DNA of 64,000 nucleotides from Kineococcus sp. NBC_00420 (GCF_036021035.1 NZ_CP107930.1:4674006-4738005), one strand, 5' to 3'. Positions 8,429-20,093 are shown, numbered from the stretch's first letter. Made by a program: numbers and translations. Notes: a model not told the origin generated them from the letters alone.

Positions 8429-8519
8429 GATCGGTCAGCTCCTCCTGAAGCCCTGCGGCGAACTGTGGTGTGAGGCGGGGTGGCCGGCCCGCGGGAGCGG
8501 GCCGGCCGGTGGGTGGTGC

Positions 8520-8765
8520 TCAGCCCTGGGCCTGCGAGATGTAGGCGACGGCGTCGCCCACGGTGCGCAGGTTCTTGACGTCCTCGTCGGGGATGCGGAC
8601 GGAGAACTTCTCCTCGGCGTTCACGACGATCGTCATCATCGACAGCGAGTCGATGTCGAGGTCGTCCGTGAAGGACTTGTCCGCGAGGACGCTGTCGGTG
8701 GGCAGGCCCGTCTCCTCGTTCACGATCTCGGCGAGACCGCTGAGGATCTCCTGCTCACTGGCCAT
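8520..8765 (-). CDS. acpP: Acyl carrier protein
   Basis: An 81-aa acidic carrier protein that holds growing acyl chains as thioesters on a phosphopantetheine arm. S40 in the DIDS motif (residues 37-40) is the attachment site. The start is the ATG at 8765, eight bases after GGAGGAG, not the longer ORF start at 8936. It lies between fabH and fabF, as in Streptomyces. The 85-bp gap to fabH and 91-bp gap to fabF leave room for separate translation signals, fitting the high expression usual for ACP. Confidence 0.96.
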   Translation of the reverse strand: MASEQEILSGLAEIVNEETGLPTDSVLADKSFTDDLDIDSLSMMTIVVNAEEKFSVRIPDEDVKNLRTVGDAVAYISQAQG

Positions 8766-8850
8766 GCGTTGCTCCTCCATCTGGTCGGCGACCTGGCGGT
8801 CACCGGTAACGACCTGACCACGGGGTTCGTGGCCAGGAGACGACATCCGA

Positions 8851-9897
8851 CTACGGGAGCCGGACGACCTGGGCGGCGTAGGACAGGCCCGCGCCGTAGC
8901 CGATGAGCAGGGCCAGCCCGCCGGAGGGCGCGTCACCGTCGGCGACCGCGCGCTCCATCGCGAGCGGCACCGAGGCGGCCGAGGTGTTGCCCATGTCGAC
9001 GATGTCGCGGGCCACGTGGACGCTCTCCGGCAGCTTCAACTGCTTGACCATCGCGTCGATGATCCGCGCGTTGGCCTGGTGCGGCACGAACACGTCGATG
9101 TCCTCGGCGCTCACGCCGGCGGCGTCCATCGCGGCCTGCGCCACGGGGGCCATCTGCCACACGGCCCAGCGGAAGACCGACTGGCCCTGCTGCTCCAGGA
9201 ACGGCCAGTGCTCGACCTCGCCGACCGTCCCGGGCTCCTCCGCGGCCAGCGCGGCGTCCGCGGTCTGGCCCGCGCGCAGCTCCAGCCAGGAGAACTTGGA
9301 CTTGATCAGGTCGGCCTGACCGCCGTCGGAGCCCCAGATCGTGGGCCCGATGCCGGGTTCGGTGGAGGCGCCGACGACGACGGCACCCGCGCCGTCGGCG
9401 AAGAGGAACGCCGTCGAGCGGTCGTGCTGGTCGGTGAAGTCGGAGAGCTTCTCGGCCCCGATCACGAGGACGTTGCGGGCGGTGCCGCCGCGGACGAGGT
9501 CGCTCGCGAGGGCGACGCCGTGGCAGAACCCCGCGCAGCCGGCGGAGATGTCGAACGCGGCCGCCGGGGTCGCCCCCAGGCGGTGGGCCACGACGGCCGC
9601 GGCCGCGGGGGTCTGGAAGGGGTAGGAGACCGTCGCGAGGATGACCGCGTCGACGTCGGAACCGCTCAGACCGGCGGCGGCCAGGGCCTTCGCGCCCGCG
9701 TCCTCGCTCATGTCGACGACGGAGACGTCGGGGGCCGCCCAGCGACGGGTCTTGATGCCGGTGCGCTGCTGGATCCACTCGTCGGAGGAGTCGATCCAGG
9801 TGCACACCTCCGCGTTGTCGATGACCCGGGGCGGGCGGTGGGCGCCGACCCCGAGGATGCGTGCCTCGCGGGTGGGTGCAGCGGTCAGTGCGGTCAC
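8851..9897 (-). CDS. fabH: 3-oxoacyl-[ACP] synthase III (KAS III)
   Basis: Starts fatty-acid synthesis by condensing acyl-CoA with malonyl-ACP, 348 aa. The active-site Cys is C121 in ISAGCAGF, with His in the VPHQANARI motif and Asn in GNTSAAS, the Cys-His-Asn triad of FabH. In actinobacteria FabH prefers branched-chain starters, so this enzyme probably sets the iso/anteiso content of the membrane. The GTG start at 9897 overlaps the fabD stop by 4 nt (GTGA), showing translational coupling. The much longer ORF extending upstream to 11049 crosses fabD antisense to its codon phase and is rejected. Confidence 0.95.
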   Translation of the reverse strand: MTALTAAPTREARILGVGAHRPPRVIDNAEVCTWIDSSDEWIQQRTGIKTRRWAAPDVSVVDMSEDAGAKALAAAGLSGSDVDAVILATVSYPFQTPAAAAVVAHRLGATPAAAFDISAGCAGFCHGVALASDLVRGGTARNVLVIGAEKLSDFTDQHDRSTAFLFADGAGAVVVGASTEPGIGPTIWGSDGGQADLIKSKFSWLELRAGQTADAALAAEEPGTVGEVEHWPFLEQQGQSVFRWAVWQMAPVAQAAMDAAGVSAEDIDVFVPHQANARIIDAMVKQLKLPESVHVARDIVDMGNTSAASVPLAMERAVADGDAPSGGLALLIGYGAGLSYAAQVVRLP

Positions 9898-10859
9898 AGG
9901 GTGGCCTCCGAGGTCGTCACGGTCGCGGCCAGGCCACCGTGGTCGGTGATCATGGTGCGGGCCTTGTCCAGGTCGTCCGGCGTCTTGAGCGCCAGGACGT
10001 CCACGCCCTTCAGTGTGCGCTTGGCCAGGTTCGTGAGTGTGCCCGCCGGGGGCACCTCGATCAAACCGGTCACCCCGAGCCGGGCGAACGCCTCGGTCAC
10101 GAGGTCCCAGCGGACGGGGCGGCTGACCTGCGCCACGAGCCGCTGGAGGAAGGCCTGACCGTCGGTCACGAGCTCCCCGTCGGCGTTGGCGGCGATCGGC
10201 ACGCTCGCCGTGCCGGGGTCGATCCCCGCGGCCAGCGCGGCCAGCGCGCCGACGGCGGGGGCCATGTGCTCGGTGTGGAAGGCGCCCGCGACCTGCAGCG
10301 GGACGACCCGCGCCTTGGCCGGGGGGTCCGCCGCGAACGCGGCCAGCGCCTCGAGGGTGCCGGCGGCGACGGTCTGCCCACCGCCGTTGGCGTTGGCGGG
10401 GGTGAGTCCGTGCTCCTGCAGCGCCGCGGCGACCTCGGCGGGGTCCCCGCCCAGGACGGCGCTCATCCCGGTGGGGCGGACGGCGGCGGCGGCGGCCATC
10501 CCGCGACCGCGCTCGCGGACGAGGACGAGGGCCTGCTCGGGGGTGAGCGCACCGGTCGCGGCGGCGGCGGTGAGCTCGCCGACGGAGTGGCCCGCGACGG
10601 CCCCGGCCGTGGCGGCGAGGTCGGTGGGGGAGGTGATGAGTTCGCGCAGCCCCAGCAGGCCGGCGGCGACGATGAGCGGCTGGGCGACGGCGGTGTCGCG
10701 CAGCGTCTCGGCGTCGGAGACCGTGCCGTGGGCGAGCAGGTCGTCGCCGACGACGGCGGAGGCCCAGTTCAGCCGGTCCGCGACCCCCGGCAGTTCGAGC
10801 CAGGGGGCGAGGAAGCCGGGTGACTGCGAACCCTGGCCGGGGAAGACGAAGACGAGCAC
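9894..10859 (-). CDS. fabD: Malonyl-CoA:ACP acyltransferase
   Basis: Transfers malonyl groups from CoA to ACP, supplying the extender units for FabH and FabF, 321 aa. It starts with the FPGQGSQ motif at residues 6-12, carries the nucleophile S92 in GHSVGE, and has the catalytic His in the GAFHTEHM segment near residue 198. It is the first gene of the fab operon and is coupled to fabH by a GTGA overlap. The 155-bp gap before it, towards the FasR-like regulator, holds a hairpin and presumably the operon promoter. Confidence 0.95.
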   Translation of the reverse strand: MLVFVFPGQGSQSPGFLAPWLELPGVADRLNWASAVVGDDLLAHGTVSDAETLRDTAVAQPLIVAAGLLGLRELITSPTDLAATAGAVAGHSVGELTAAAATGALTPEQALVLVRERGRGMAAAAAVRPTGMSAVLGGDPAEVAAALQEHGLTPANANGGGQTVAAGTLEALAAFAADPPAKARVVPLQVAGAFHTEHMAPAVGALAALAAGIDPGTASVPIAANADGELVTDGQAFLQRLVAQVSRPVRWDLVTEAFARLGVTGLIEVPPAGTLTNLAKRTLKGVDVLALKTPDDLDKARTMITDHGGLAATVTTSEATL

Positions 10860-10920
10860 CGTGACAGCCTGCCCGGTGCGGGGCCCCGGGCACGGTCACG
10901 ACGCGAACCGACTTTGCGGG

Positions 10921-10949
10921 CCCTCCTTGTAGGGATCCTCCAAGGAGGG
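10921..10949 (-). terminator. Hairpin between the FasR-like gene and fabD
   Basis: The perfect 9-bp arms CCCTCCTTG and CAAGGAGGG enclose an 11-nt loop containing GGATCC. It lies after the regulator stop (11015) and before the fabD start (10859), on the same strand. It could end the regulator transcript or act in the fab leader. One arm contains AAGGAGG, but it is too far from fabD to be its ribosome site. Confidence 0.5.
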
Positions 10950-11014
10950 GGCCAGGGGTCACTCGCGGGGGTGAACGGTGCGTCACCGATTCGGGACGCT
11001 GCGTGGGGAACGGT

Positions 11015-12226
11015 TCAGCGACCGAGCGGTGGGCCCTCTGCCCGCCCACCCGGCCCGGCCTGCGACAACCGGCCCAACGCCAGAGCCGTCTGCAGGACGA
11101 AGCGCTCCCGCGGGGCCGACGGCGTCCAGCCGCAGACCTCGGCGACCCGTCGCAGTCGGTAGCGAACCGTGTTGGCGTGGACGAACAGCGAGCGTGCGCA
11201 GGCCTCCAACGACCCGCCGTGGGCGAGGTAGGCCGTCAACGTCTCCAGCAGTGCCCCGCCGGCCTCCTCGAGGGGGACGTAGGCGCGGTCCACCAGGGCG
11301 CGTCTCGCCGTCGCGTCCCCGCTGAGGGCGCGTTCGGGGAGCAGGTCGTCGGCCAGCACCGGCCGGGGGGCCTCCGGCCACGCGCGGGCCGCGACGACCC
11401 CCGCGAGCGCCGCCCGGGCCGAGCGCGCGGCGACGGGCAACGTCGCGACGGTGGGCCCGACGACCACCGGCCCGGGCCCGAACTCGCTGCGCGCCAGCTG
11501 CTCCGCCGTCGCCTGCACGTCCAGTCCGCCGGTGAGGACGACGACGAGGCGGTCACCCTGCACGCCGACGAGCGCCTCGCCGCCCGCCGCGCGGGCCAGC
11601 GTCCGGATCCGGGCCACCGCGCCGGCGGAGGTCTCGCCGGAGGGACCGATGACCACGGTCGTCGACTCGTCGAGGCTCCAGCCCAGCGCCGCCGCGCGGG
11701 AGGCGATGGTGTCCTCGCCGTCGCCACGCAGCACCGCGTCGACGACCAGCGCCTCCAGCCGCGCGTCCCACGCGCCGCGGGCCTCCGCGGCCCGGGCGTA
11801 GACGGCGGCCGCGGCGAAGGCGACCTCGCGGGAGTAGCGCAGCAGGGCCTGGCGGGCGATGACCTGCTCCGCCGGGTGACCGTCGCCGACGACCGCGTCC
11901 AGTCCCTCCTCCACGACCGTGATCGCGGTCCGGACGAGCTCCACCGTCTGCTGCAGGGTCACCGAGCGCATCAGCTCCCGCGGCGCCGTCCCGAAGACCG
12001 CGATCCCGGCCAGGACGTCGGGCTCGGGTTCGGAGAGCCACCGCAGGAAGTCGCCGAACCCGGCCTGGGCGACCAGACCGACCCAGGAACGCTCGTCCGC
12101 GGGCAGCGCCGCGTACCAGGGGTGGGCGGAGTCCATCCGGGCCGCGATCGCGGAGGCGAAGGATCCCTGGGCCGCTTCCAGGCGTCGGACCGTCGGCGGG
12201 GACAGTTCGGACCGGGCGGTGGACAC
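11015..12226 (-). CDS. fasR: PucR/CdaR-type transcriptional regulator of fatty-acid synthesis (FasR-like)
   Basis: A 403-aa regulator ending in a PucR-type helix-turn-helix (SLEACARSLFVHANTVRYRL, about residues 339-366). The N-terminal two thirds includes WVGLVAQAGFGDFLRWL and VYARAAEARGAWDARLEALV, wording I associate with FasR of Streptomyces and Rv2242 of M. tuberculosis, both encoded next to fab or kas genes. In Streptomyces FasR activates fabD-fabH-acpP-fabF, so that is the likely job here. I chose the GTG at 12226: a TACGCT -10 motif ends 7 nt before it, suggesting a leaderless mRNA. A GTG at 12286 would add 20 low-complexity residues. Confidence 0.88.
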   Translation of the reverse strand: MSTARSELSPPTVRRLEAAQGSFASAIAARMDSAHPWYAALPADERSWVGLVAQAGFGDFLRWLSEPEPDVLAGIAVFGTAPRELMRSVTLQQTVELVRTAITVVEEGLDAVVGDGHPAEQVIARQALLRYSREVAFAAAAVYARAAEARGAWDARLEALVVDAVLRGDGEDTIASRAAALGWSLDESTTVVIGPSGETSAGAVARIRTLARAAGGEALVGVQGDRLVVVLTGGLDVQATAEQLARSEFGPGPVVVGPTVATLPVAARSARAALAGVVAARAWPEAPRPVLADDLLPERALSGDATARRALVDRAYVPLEEAGGALLETLTAYLAHGGSLEACARSLFVHANTVRYRLRRVAEVCGWTPSAPRERFVLQTALALGRLSQAGPGGRAEGPPLGR

Positions 12227-12385
12227 GCACGCGAGCGTAGGGCGTGGGGGCCCACCCCCGGTGTCGCCCGCGGGTGCCGGGTGCACGCGAGGGGCCGGGT
12301 TCCCCCGGCTGGGCTAGGGTCAGCCCGGGTGACCCGCCCGACGACCTCCGGGGACGTTCCCCGGGGGGTCCACGGAAGGGGACGC

Positions 12386-13078
12386 ATGGGACTGCTCGAC
12401 AGGTGGCGCACGCCGCGCCCCGCAACCGTTCCCGATGCCCGCCCGACCAGCCGCCGTCCGCGTCGACGGGCGAAGCAGGCCGAGGCGGTGCTGGGCGAGG
12501 CCCAGCTGCGCGAGGTGCTGCGCGAGGACCCCAACGACGAACGGGCCTTCGCCGCCCTGGCCGAGCTCGTCCGCACCCGCGCCGCCCTGGCCCACGAGGA
12601 ACTGAGCGGACGGGAGTCGCAGGACGCGACCCCCGACCCCGCCGAGGTGCAGCGCGCCGCGGACAACGCGGTGTGGGCCCTCGCGGAGGAACTCGCCCAG
12701 AGCCCCAGGGCGTGGCGACCGTTGCTGGTGCTCGGGCGGCTCTCGCTGACCGACGACCGGGACGCGGCCCTGCGTCGGCTCGGCATCGCGGCCGACCGCG
12801 ACACCAGCGGACAGGCCCTGGCCGCGGCGCTCGCGGGCTTGCGCGAGGCCGGGATGAACGACGAGGCCCTGAGTCTCGGCGTCGGGCACTGGCGCCCGCG
12901 CGACCACGACCTCGACGCCGGCCGTCACCTGGTGGCGGCCGCGATCGACGCCGGTCGCCTCGCCGAGGCGCGGCGTCACCTCAAGGCGCTCGCCGACCAC
13001 CCGGACACCGGCCGTGTCGTGCAGCTGCGCACGGAGCTCGAGGACGCCCTGGCCCGGGCGGATCGCGCGCGCCGCTGA
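12386..13078 (+). CDS. Hypothetical protein with TPR-like helical repeats
   Basis: A 230-aa soluble protein with a basic N-terminus (MGLLDRWRTPRP, then RRPRRRAKQ) followed by about six Ala/Leu-rich helices in helix-turn-helix pairs reminiscent of TPR units, such as WRPLLVLGRLSLTDDRDAALRRLG. No catalytic motif, signal peptide or membrane segment is visible. The ATG at 12386 follows GGAAGGGGA at good spacing, and a TAGGGT -10-like motif lies about 70 bp upstream. It is divergent from the fasR-like gene and convergent with a small membrane protein. The basic head suggests nucleic-acid or membrane-surface contact, which is only a guess. Confidence 0.75.
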   Translation: MGLLDRWRTPRPATVPDARPTSRRPRRRAKQAEAVLGEAQLREVLREDPNDERAFAALAELVRTRAALAHEELSGRESQDATPDPAEVQRAADNAVWALAEELAQSPRAWRPLLVLGRLSLTDDRDAALRRLGIAADRDTSGQALAAALAGLREAGMNDEALSLGVGHWRPRDHDLDAGRHLVAAAIDAGRLAEARRHLKALADHPDTGRVVQLRTELEDALARADRARR

Positions 13079-13079
13079 G

Positions 13080-13517
13080 TCACCACCGGGGCCGCGGGTA
13101 GGGGGCCAGGCACCACCGCACGGTGGCGACGGCCGCCACCGCGGCCAGGGACACCGCGGCGACGGCGCCCGCGAGGCCCAGGTCGGCCGGCAGCGGATCG
13201 CCCGCCAGCACCGCGAGGACACCCGAGGCCAGCACGGGGGGCACGAGGGCGCTGCGCTGCACCGTCCCCCACGCCACGCGGTGGTGCACCAGGTGCACCA
13301 CGAGAGCGGTCACGGACTGGGTCAGCACGCCGGCGAAGAGCCCGACCACCACTCCGAGGTAGACGTACACCTCGGTCCAGGGGCCGCTCGCCGTCCCCGC
13401 ACCGAGGACGGCGCCGGTCGCGCCCCCGATGAGCGCGCCGGCGCCGAGACCGACCAGCAGCAACCGCCCGAGGACGGTGATCCCCACCTCCTCGGGCAGC
13501 AGCTGCCGGCTGCTCAT
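13080..13517 (-). CDS. Small hypothetical membrane protein
   Basis: A 145-aa protein with four likely transmembrane helices: about residues 15-42 (glycine/alanine-rich), 50-75, 88-105 and 112-132. The N-terminus is charged (RQLLPEEVG) and the C-terminus short and basic (APYPRPRW). It shows no family motif that I recognise. It lies 18 bp downstream of aceE on the same strand, so the two may share a transcript. Its stop abuts the stop of the convergent TPR-like gene. Confidence 0.75.
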   Translation of the reverse strand: MSSRQLLPEEVGITVLGRLLLVGLGAGALIGGATGAVLGAGTASGPWTEVYVYLGVVVGLFAGVLTQSVTALVVHLVHHRVAWGTVQRSALVPPVLASGVLAVLAGDPLPADLGLAGAVAAVSLAAVAAVATVRWCLAPYPRPRW

Positions 13518-13535
13518 CGCGTGGTCACCGCCGGA

Positions 13536-16292
<2,757 letters not shown>

Positions 16293-16367
16293 GGTGGTGG
16301 TCCTCCCGCTGTCGTCGAGGGTCCCGCGGTCCGGTTGGAAGCCGCGGGGGCCCAGCTCTTCCTGGAC

Positions 16368-17252
16368 TCAGGTTAGGACCGACGTCGGACACCGACCCAC
16401 CCCGGTCTCCTCCGGCGCCCCGGGAGGGACCAGCCGGTCCTCCCGGGAGTAGGCGTTGGCGCGCGGGGGACGGACGAAACCCAGGAGCGTCATCCCCACC
16501 TCCCGGGCCAGTGAGACGGCGAGCGAGGAGGGGGCGGACACCGCCGCCAGGACGGGCACCCCGGCCATCGCGGCCTTCTGGACGAGTTCGAAGGACGCGC
16601 GTCCGGAGACGACCAACACCTTGCCGCGCAACGGGAGGCGCCCCTCCCGCAGGCCCCAGCCGACGACCTTGTCGACGGCGTTGTGCCGGCCGACGTCCTC
16701 ACGCAGGCAGAGCAGGGTGCCGTCGGCGTCGAACAGTCCCGCCGCGTGCAGCCCGCCGGTGCGCTCGAAGGTCGCCTGCGCCGCGCGCAACGTGTCGGGC
16801 ATCACGGCGAGGACGTCGGTGCGCAGCGCGACCGCGTCCTCGTGCAGCGGGGCGGGGACGCGGGCGAGGACGTCCTCGACGCTGGCCGAGCCGCAGACCC
16901 CGCAGGCCGACGTCGTCGTGAAGGGCCGGGCCACCCGCGGACCGGCGAGCCGGCTGCCGGGACGGGCGGTGATCCGGAGCAGGTTGTACGTCGGTTCGCC
17001 GTCGGGGCCCACGTCGGTGCAGTGGATCGCCTGGACCACGTCGTCGGCGCCGGTCAGCAGGCCCTCGGCGTGCAGGAAGCCCAGCGCGAGGTCGACGTCG
17101 TCGCCGGGGGTGCGCATCGTGACCGTCAGCTGCTCGCCGTCGACCTCGAGCTGCAGCGGTTCCTCGACCGCGAGGGTGTCCGGGCGGGCGCTGGCGGACC
17201 CCTCGGCGAGGTCGAGACGGACGGTGCGCGTACGGACGGTGACCCTTCCCAC
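16368..17252 (-). CDS. fdhD: FdhD, sulfurtransferase required for formate dehydrogenase activity
   Basis: FdhD carries sulfur from a cysteine desulfurase to the molybdenum cofactor of formate dehydrogenases. The CGVCG motif (C117, C120 from the chosen start) provides the sulfur-carrying cysteines, and the [10 protein letters not shown] motif near residue 200 is highly conserved in the family. I chose the GTG at 17252 because the family begins close to the [10 protein letters not shown] strand; a GTG at 17336 would add 28 residues. No formate dehydrogenase gene is in the window, so its client is elsewhere. It is divergent from the DUF3052 gene. Confidence 0.92.
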   Translation of the reverse strand: MGRVTVRTRTVRLDLAEGSASARPDTLAVEEPLQLEVDGEQLTVTMRTPGDDVDLALGFLHAEGLLTGADDVVQAIHCTDVGPDGEPTYNLLRITARPGSRLAGPRVARPFTTTSACGVCGSASVEDVLARVPAPLHEDAVALRTDVLAVMPDTLRAAQATFERTGGLHAAGLFDADGTLLCLREDVGRHNAVDKVVGWGLREGRLPLRGKVLVVSGRASFELVQKAAMAGVPVLAAVSAPSSLAVSLAREVGMTLLGFVRPPRANAYSREDRLVPPGAPEETGVGRCPTSVLT

Positions 17253-17452
17253 GTGCTCAGAGTGCCACCCCCGGGGCCTCCCGGCAGCCCCCGCCGCGGC
17301 ATCGGTGGACGAGTCGTGATGGGGTCGTGATCCCACCGTGCGGGCGGTTCGCCTTGCGCTGGGGGTGCACTCTCCGGTGCACTAGGAGGTCACGAGCACG
17401 TTCAGCGTCCCCACCGACCGGGAGTGGGGCCTTGAGAGAGGCAGGAACACGA

Positions 17453-17881
17453 GTGGGTGCGACCGCGGACCCTGCGGCCGATGAGGCTGCAGTGGCCAAG
17501 CTGGGCTTCAAGTCCGGGCAACTGGTCCAGGAGTTCGGCTGGGACGAGCAGGTCGACGAGGACTTCCGGCAGGCCGTCGAGGACCTGGTCGGCAGCGAGC
17601 TGCTCGACGAGGACGCCGACGACGTCGCGGACGTCGTGATCTGCTGGTACCGCGAGGGTGACGGTGATCTGGTGGACGCACTCGTCGACGCCATCACCAA
17701 CCTCGCCGACGGCGGCATCGTCTGGCTCCTGACGCCGAAGAAGAACCGCGCGGGCCACGTCCCCGCGGCCGAGATCGACGAAGCGGCCCCCACGGCGGGC
17801 CTGCACGCGACGACGAGCGTGAGCGCCTCCGCCAACTGGGCGGGGACACGCATGACGACGCCGAAGAACGGCCGTCGCTGA
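17453..17881 (+). CDS. DUF3052 family protein
   Basis: A 142-aa acidic actinobacterial protein of the DUF3052 family (Rv2239c-like). Typical wording includes KLGFKSGQLVQEFGWDEQVD near the start, a cluster of Asp/Glu around residue 45, and a conserved WLLTPK segment near residue 95. It has no catalytic motif. The GTG at 17453 is supported by an upstream GAGGCAGGA stretch and family length. In mycobacteria the same gene sits between ahpE and the aceE region, which matches this locus. It is probably co-transcribed with the peroxiredoxin gene 53 bp downstream. Function unknown. Confidence 0.85.
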   Translation: MGATADPAADEAAVAKLGFKSGQLVQEFGWDEQVDEDFRQAVEDLVGSELLDEDADDVADVVICWYREGDGDLVDALVDAITNLADGGIVWLLTPKKNRAGHVPAAEIDEAAPTAGLHATTSVSASANWAGTRMTTPKNGRR

Positions 17882-17934
17882 ACGAGCTGCGCACCACGCC
17901 GGGACGGGGAGACCTCTTCCCCGTCCCGGACGCG

Positions 17935-18354
17935 GTGGTGCCAGACCAGCACGGCGAGCGGCTGGCCCTGCGTGAGCTGTGGGCCCAGGGGCCCGCGCTT
18001 CTGGTCCTCGTGCCGGCCGCGTTCTCGACGCACTGCACGGCCGAGCTCGGCTCCCTCGCCTTCGAGATCGAGCGCTTCGACGACGCGGGCGTGCAGGTCG
18101 CCGCGCTGTCCTGCGATCCCGTGACGTCCCTGAAGGCCTGGGCCGAGGACCGGTTCTACCCCTTCCCGCTGCTCAGCGACTTTTGGCCGCACGGGACGGT
18201 GTCCCGCGACCTGGGCGCCTTCGACGAGGACCTCGGCGTGTCGCAGCGCGTGTCGCTGCTGGTCGTCGACGACACCGTGCGCTGGAGCCTGCGCGGGGAA
18301 CTCGGCGCGCCCCGGTCCCTGGCGACGCACCTGAGCGCGCTCGACCAGCTCTGA
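17935..18354 (+). CDS. AhpE-like peroxiredoxin
   Basis: Thioredoxin-fold peroxidase of the AhpE/1-Cys type. The peroxidatic cysteine is C34 in AAFSTHC, and the following SLAFEIERFDDAGVQVAALSCDP and FPLLSDFWP segments fit the family. Another Cys lies in the ALSCDP strand, but no typical resolving Cys is evident. The family normally starts 10-15 residues before the first strand. Here the frame is open upstream through LNELRTTPGRGDLFPVPDA, but without ATG, GTG or TTG back to the DUF3052 stop, so 17935 (GTG) may be a truncated call. Order with DUF3052 and aceE matches mycobacteria, which supports the identity. Confidence 0.75.
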   Translation: MVPDQHGERLALRELWAQGPALLVLVPAAFSTHCTAELGSLAFEIERFDDAGVQVAALSCDPVTSLKAWAEDRFYPFPLLSDFWPHGTVSRDLGAFDEDLGVSQRVSLLVVDDTVRWSLRGELGAPRSLATHLSALDQL

Positions 18355-18356
18355 GG

Positions 18357-18429
18357 TGGGCCCGGCCGGGCTCGAACCGACGACAGCCGCGGTGTAAGCG
18401 CGGTGCTCTACCAACTGAGCTACAGGCCC
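18357..18429 (-). tRNA. tRNA-Val (anticodon UAC)
   Basis: The minus-strand sequence folds into a complete 73-nt cloverleaf: acceptor GGGCCTG/CGGGCCC, D-arm GCTC...GAGC, anticodon stem CCGCG/CGCGG with loop CTTACAC (anticodon TAC, reading GUA), T-arm GTCGG/CCGGC with TTCGAGC, and discriminator A. The 3' end reads ACCT, so the full CCA is not encoded. It lies antisense, directly after the peroxiredoxin stop. Confidence 0.97.
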
Positions 18430-18461
18430 CAACCGGACCACCGTAGCGCCCGCCCGACCGC

Positions 18462-18476
18462 TAGGGTCAGCCCCCG
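18462..18476 (+). promoter_or_regulatory. Promoter -10 element with likely leaderless start
   Basis: TAGGGT at 18462-18467 is followed after 8 nt by the GTG at 18476. With the usual 6-8 nt to the transcription start, the mRNA would begin at or next to the start codon. No ribosome-binding site is present, in agreement. Confidence 0.5.
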
Positions 18477-19339
18477 TGATCTCCCCGGACGGCGAGCCCC
18501 CCACCCTGCGCCAGGTGACCGACGCCCTCGAGGCGATGCACCCGCTGGAATGGGCGCAGTCCTGGGACGCCGTCGGTCTCGTCTGCGGTGACCCGAGCGT
18601 GCCGGTGCGCCGGGTCCACTTCGCGGTCGACCCCGTCGAGGCCGTCGTGGAGGAGGCCATCGCCGCCGGGGCGGACCTGCTCGTCACCCACCACCCGCTG
18701 CTGCTGCGGCCGGTGAACTCGATCGCGGCCACGACGTTCAAGGGCGGTGTCCTGCACCGCGCGATCCGCTCCGGACTGGCGATCTACGTCGCCCACACCA
18801 ACGCCGACGCCGGCGCCCCCGGCGTCTCCGACGCCCTCGCGCGCGTCCTCGACCTCGACGACCTCGTCCCGCTGGACCCGCTGCCGGGGCACCCGGAGCT
18901 CGGGATCGGTCGCGTCGGCAACCTCGCCGTCCCCGAACGGCTCGGGGACTTCGCCGACCGCGTGGCCCAGGCGTTGCTCGAGACCGAGCAGGGCGTCCGC
19001 GTCGCGGGGGACGCCGACGCGATGGTCCAGCGGGTCGCCGTCTGCGGGGGATCGGGCGACAGCCTCTTCGACCAGGTCCGGGCCAGCGGCGCCGACGTCT
19101 ACGTCACGGCCGACCTGCGCCACCACCCCGCCTCCGAGGCCCGCGAGCGGGCGGGCTTCGAGGACGGGCGCCCGTACCTCGTCGACGTCGCCCACTGGGC
19201 CAGCGAGTGGCCGTGGCTGGCGGGGTGCGCGGACCGCCTGGTGGTGGCGTTGGCCGCTCTCGGCCGTACGGTGGTCGCCCACGTGTCCACCACGCGCACC
19301 GACCCCTGGACGTTGCGCGTCCCCAGCCGAGGAGAGTGA
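18476..19339 (+). CDS. Nif3-like dinuclear metal centre protein (YbgI/NGG1p-interacting factor family)
   Basis: A 287-aa cytosolic protein of the Nif3/YbgI family, which forms hexameric rings with a two-metal site whose substrate is not established. Metal-binding motifs are in order: THHPLLL (about residues 63-69), HTNADA (about 102-107), and the C-terminal AHWASEW and DLRHHPASE segments. It begins with a probable leaderless GTG. It heads a three-gene run with the zinc-ribbon protein and the RNase HI fusion, with gaps of 8 and 2 bp, the same order as Rv2230c-Rv2229c-Rv2228c. Gene symbols for this family vary, so none is given. Confidence 0.9.
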   Translation: MISPDGEPPTLRQVTDALEAMHPLEWAQSWDAVGLVCGDPSVPVRRVHFAVDPVEAVVEEAIAAGADLLVTHHPLLLRPVNSIAATTFKGGVLHRAIRSGLAIYVAHTNADAGAPGVSDALARVLDLDDLVPLDPLPGHPELGIGRVGNLAVPERLGDFADRVAQALLETEQGVRVAGDADAMVQRVAVCGGSGDSLFDQVRASGADVYVTADLRHHPASEARERAGFEDGRPYLVDVAHWASEWPWLAGCADRLVVALAALGRTVVAHVSTTRTDPWTLRVPSRGE

Positions 19340-19347
19340 GCCGGCGC

Positions 19348-20091
19348 ATGCCGAAGGCTCCGGCGATCGACCAGCAGCGACTGCTGGACCTGCAAGCCAT
19401 CGACACCCGTCTCGCACAGCTCGCGCACCGTCGCAGGACGCTGCCCGAGCAGGTCGAGCTGGACGGCCTCGAGAAGGAACGCCGTCGTTCGGCGGACATG
19501 CTCGTCGCCGCCCGCACCCTCGTCAGCGACGTCGAACGACTGGTCGCGAAGGCCGAGGGTGACGTCGCGCAGGTCCGCGACCGCGCCGACCGCAACACCA
19601 AGCGGCTGCAGTCCGGCGGGGTCTCGGCCAAGGACGCCGCCGCCCTGGAGCACGAGCTCGAGTCCCTCGGACGCCGGCAGGGGGTGCTGGAGGACGAGGA
19701 GCTCGTGGTCATGGAGCGCCTCGAGCAGGTCCAGTTCGCCGCGGCCGAGCTCACCACCACCGACAGCGAGCTCGCCGAGCAGATCGCCGACGTCACCGAA
19801 CGTCGCGACGCGGCGCTCGCGGCCATCGCCGGTGAGGAGACCGCCACCCTGGCGCGCCGCCAGGCCATCGTCATGGGGATCGACGACGCCCTCGTGGCCC
19901 TCTACGAGAAGGTCCGCGCACCCCGCAGCGGGGTCGGTGCGGCGATGCTGCGGGCCCGTCGGTGCGAGGGGTGCCACCTCGACCTCAACGCCTCCGACAT
20001 CTCCACGATCCGGTCCTCGCCCTCCGACGAGATCGTGTTCTGCGAGGAGTGCGGGCGGATCCTCGTGCGCACGGACCAGTCGGGTCTCTGA
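19348..20091 (+). CDS. C4 zinc-ribbon coiled-coil protein (CT398/Rv2229c-like)
   Basis: A 247-aa protein with a long antiparallel coiled coil (about residues 10-180, rich in Glu, Arg and Leu) followed by a zinc ribbon with CEGC near residue 209 and CEEC near residue 232. This is the architecture of the CT398 family, reported in other bacteria to contact secretion or RNA polymerase factors; its role in actinobacteria is unknown. The start is the ATG at 19348, preceded by GGAGAGTGAG. It sits between the Nif3-like and RNase HI genes and is probably co-transcribed. Confidence 0.88.
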   Translation: MPKAPAIDQQRLLDLQAIDTRLAQLAHRRRTLPEQVELDGLEKERRRSADMLVAARTLVSDVERLVAKAEGDVAQVRDRADRNTKRLQSGGVSAKDAAALEHELESLGRRQGVLEDEELVVMERLEQVQFAAAELTTTDSELAEQIADVTERRDAALAAIAGEETATLARRQAIVMGIDDALVALYEKVRAPRSGVGAAMLRARRCEGCHLDLNASDISTIRSSPSDEIVFCEECGRILVRTDQSGL

Positions 20092-20093
20092 GG

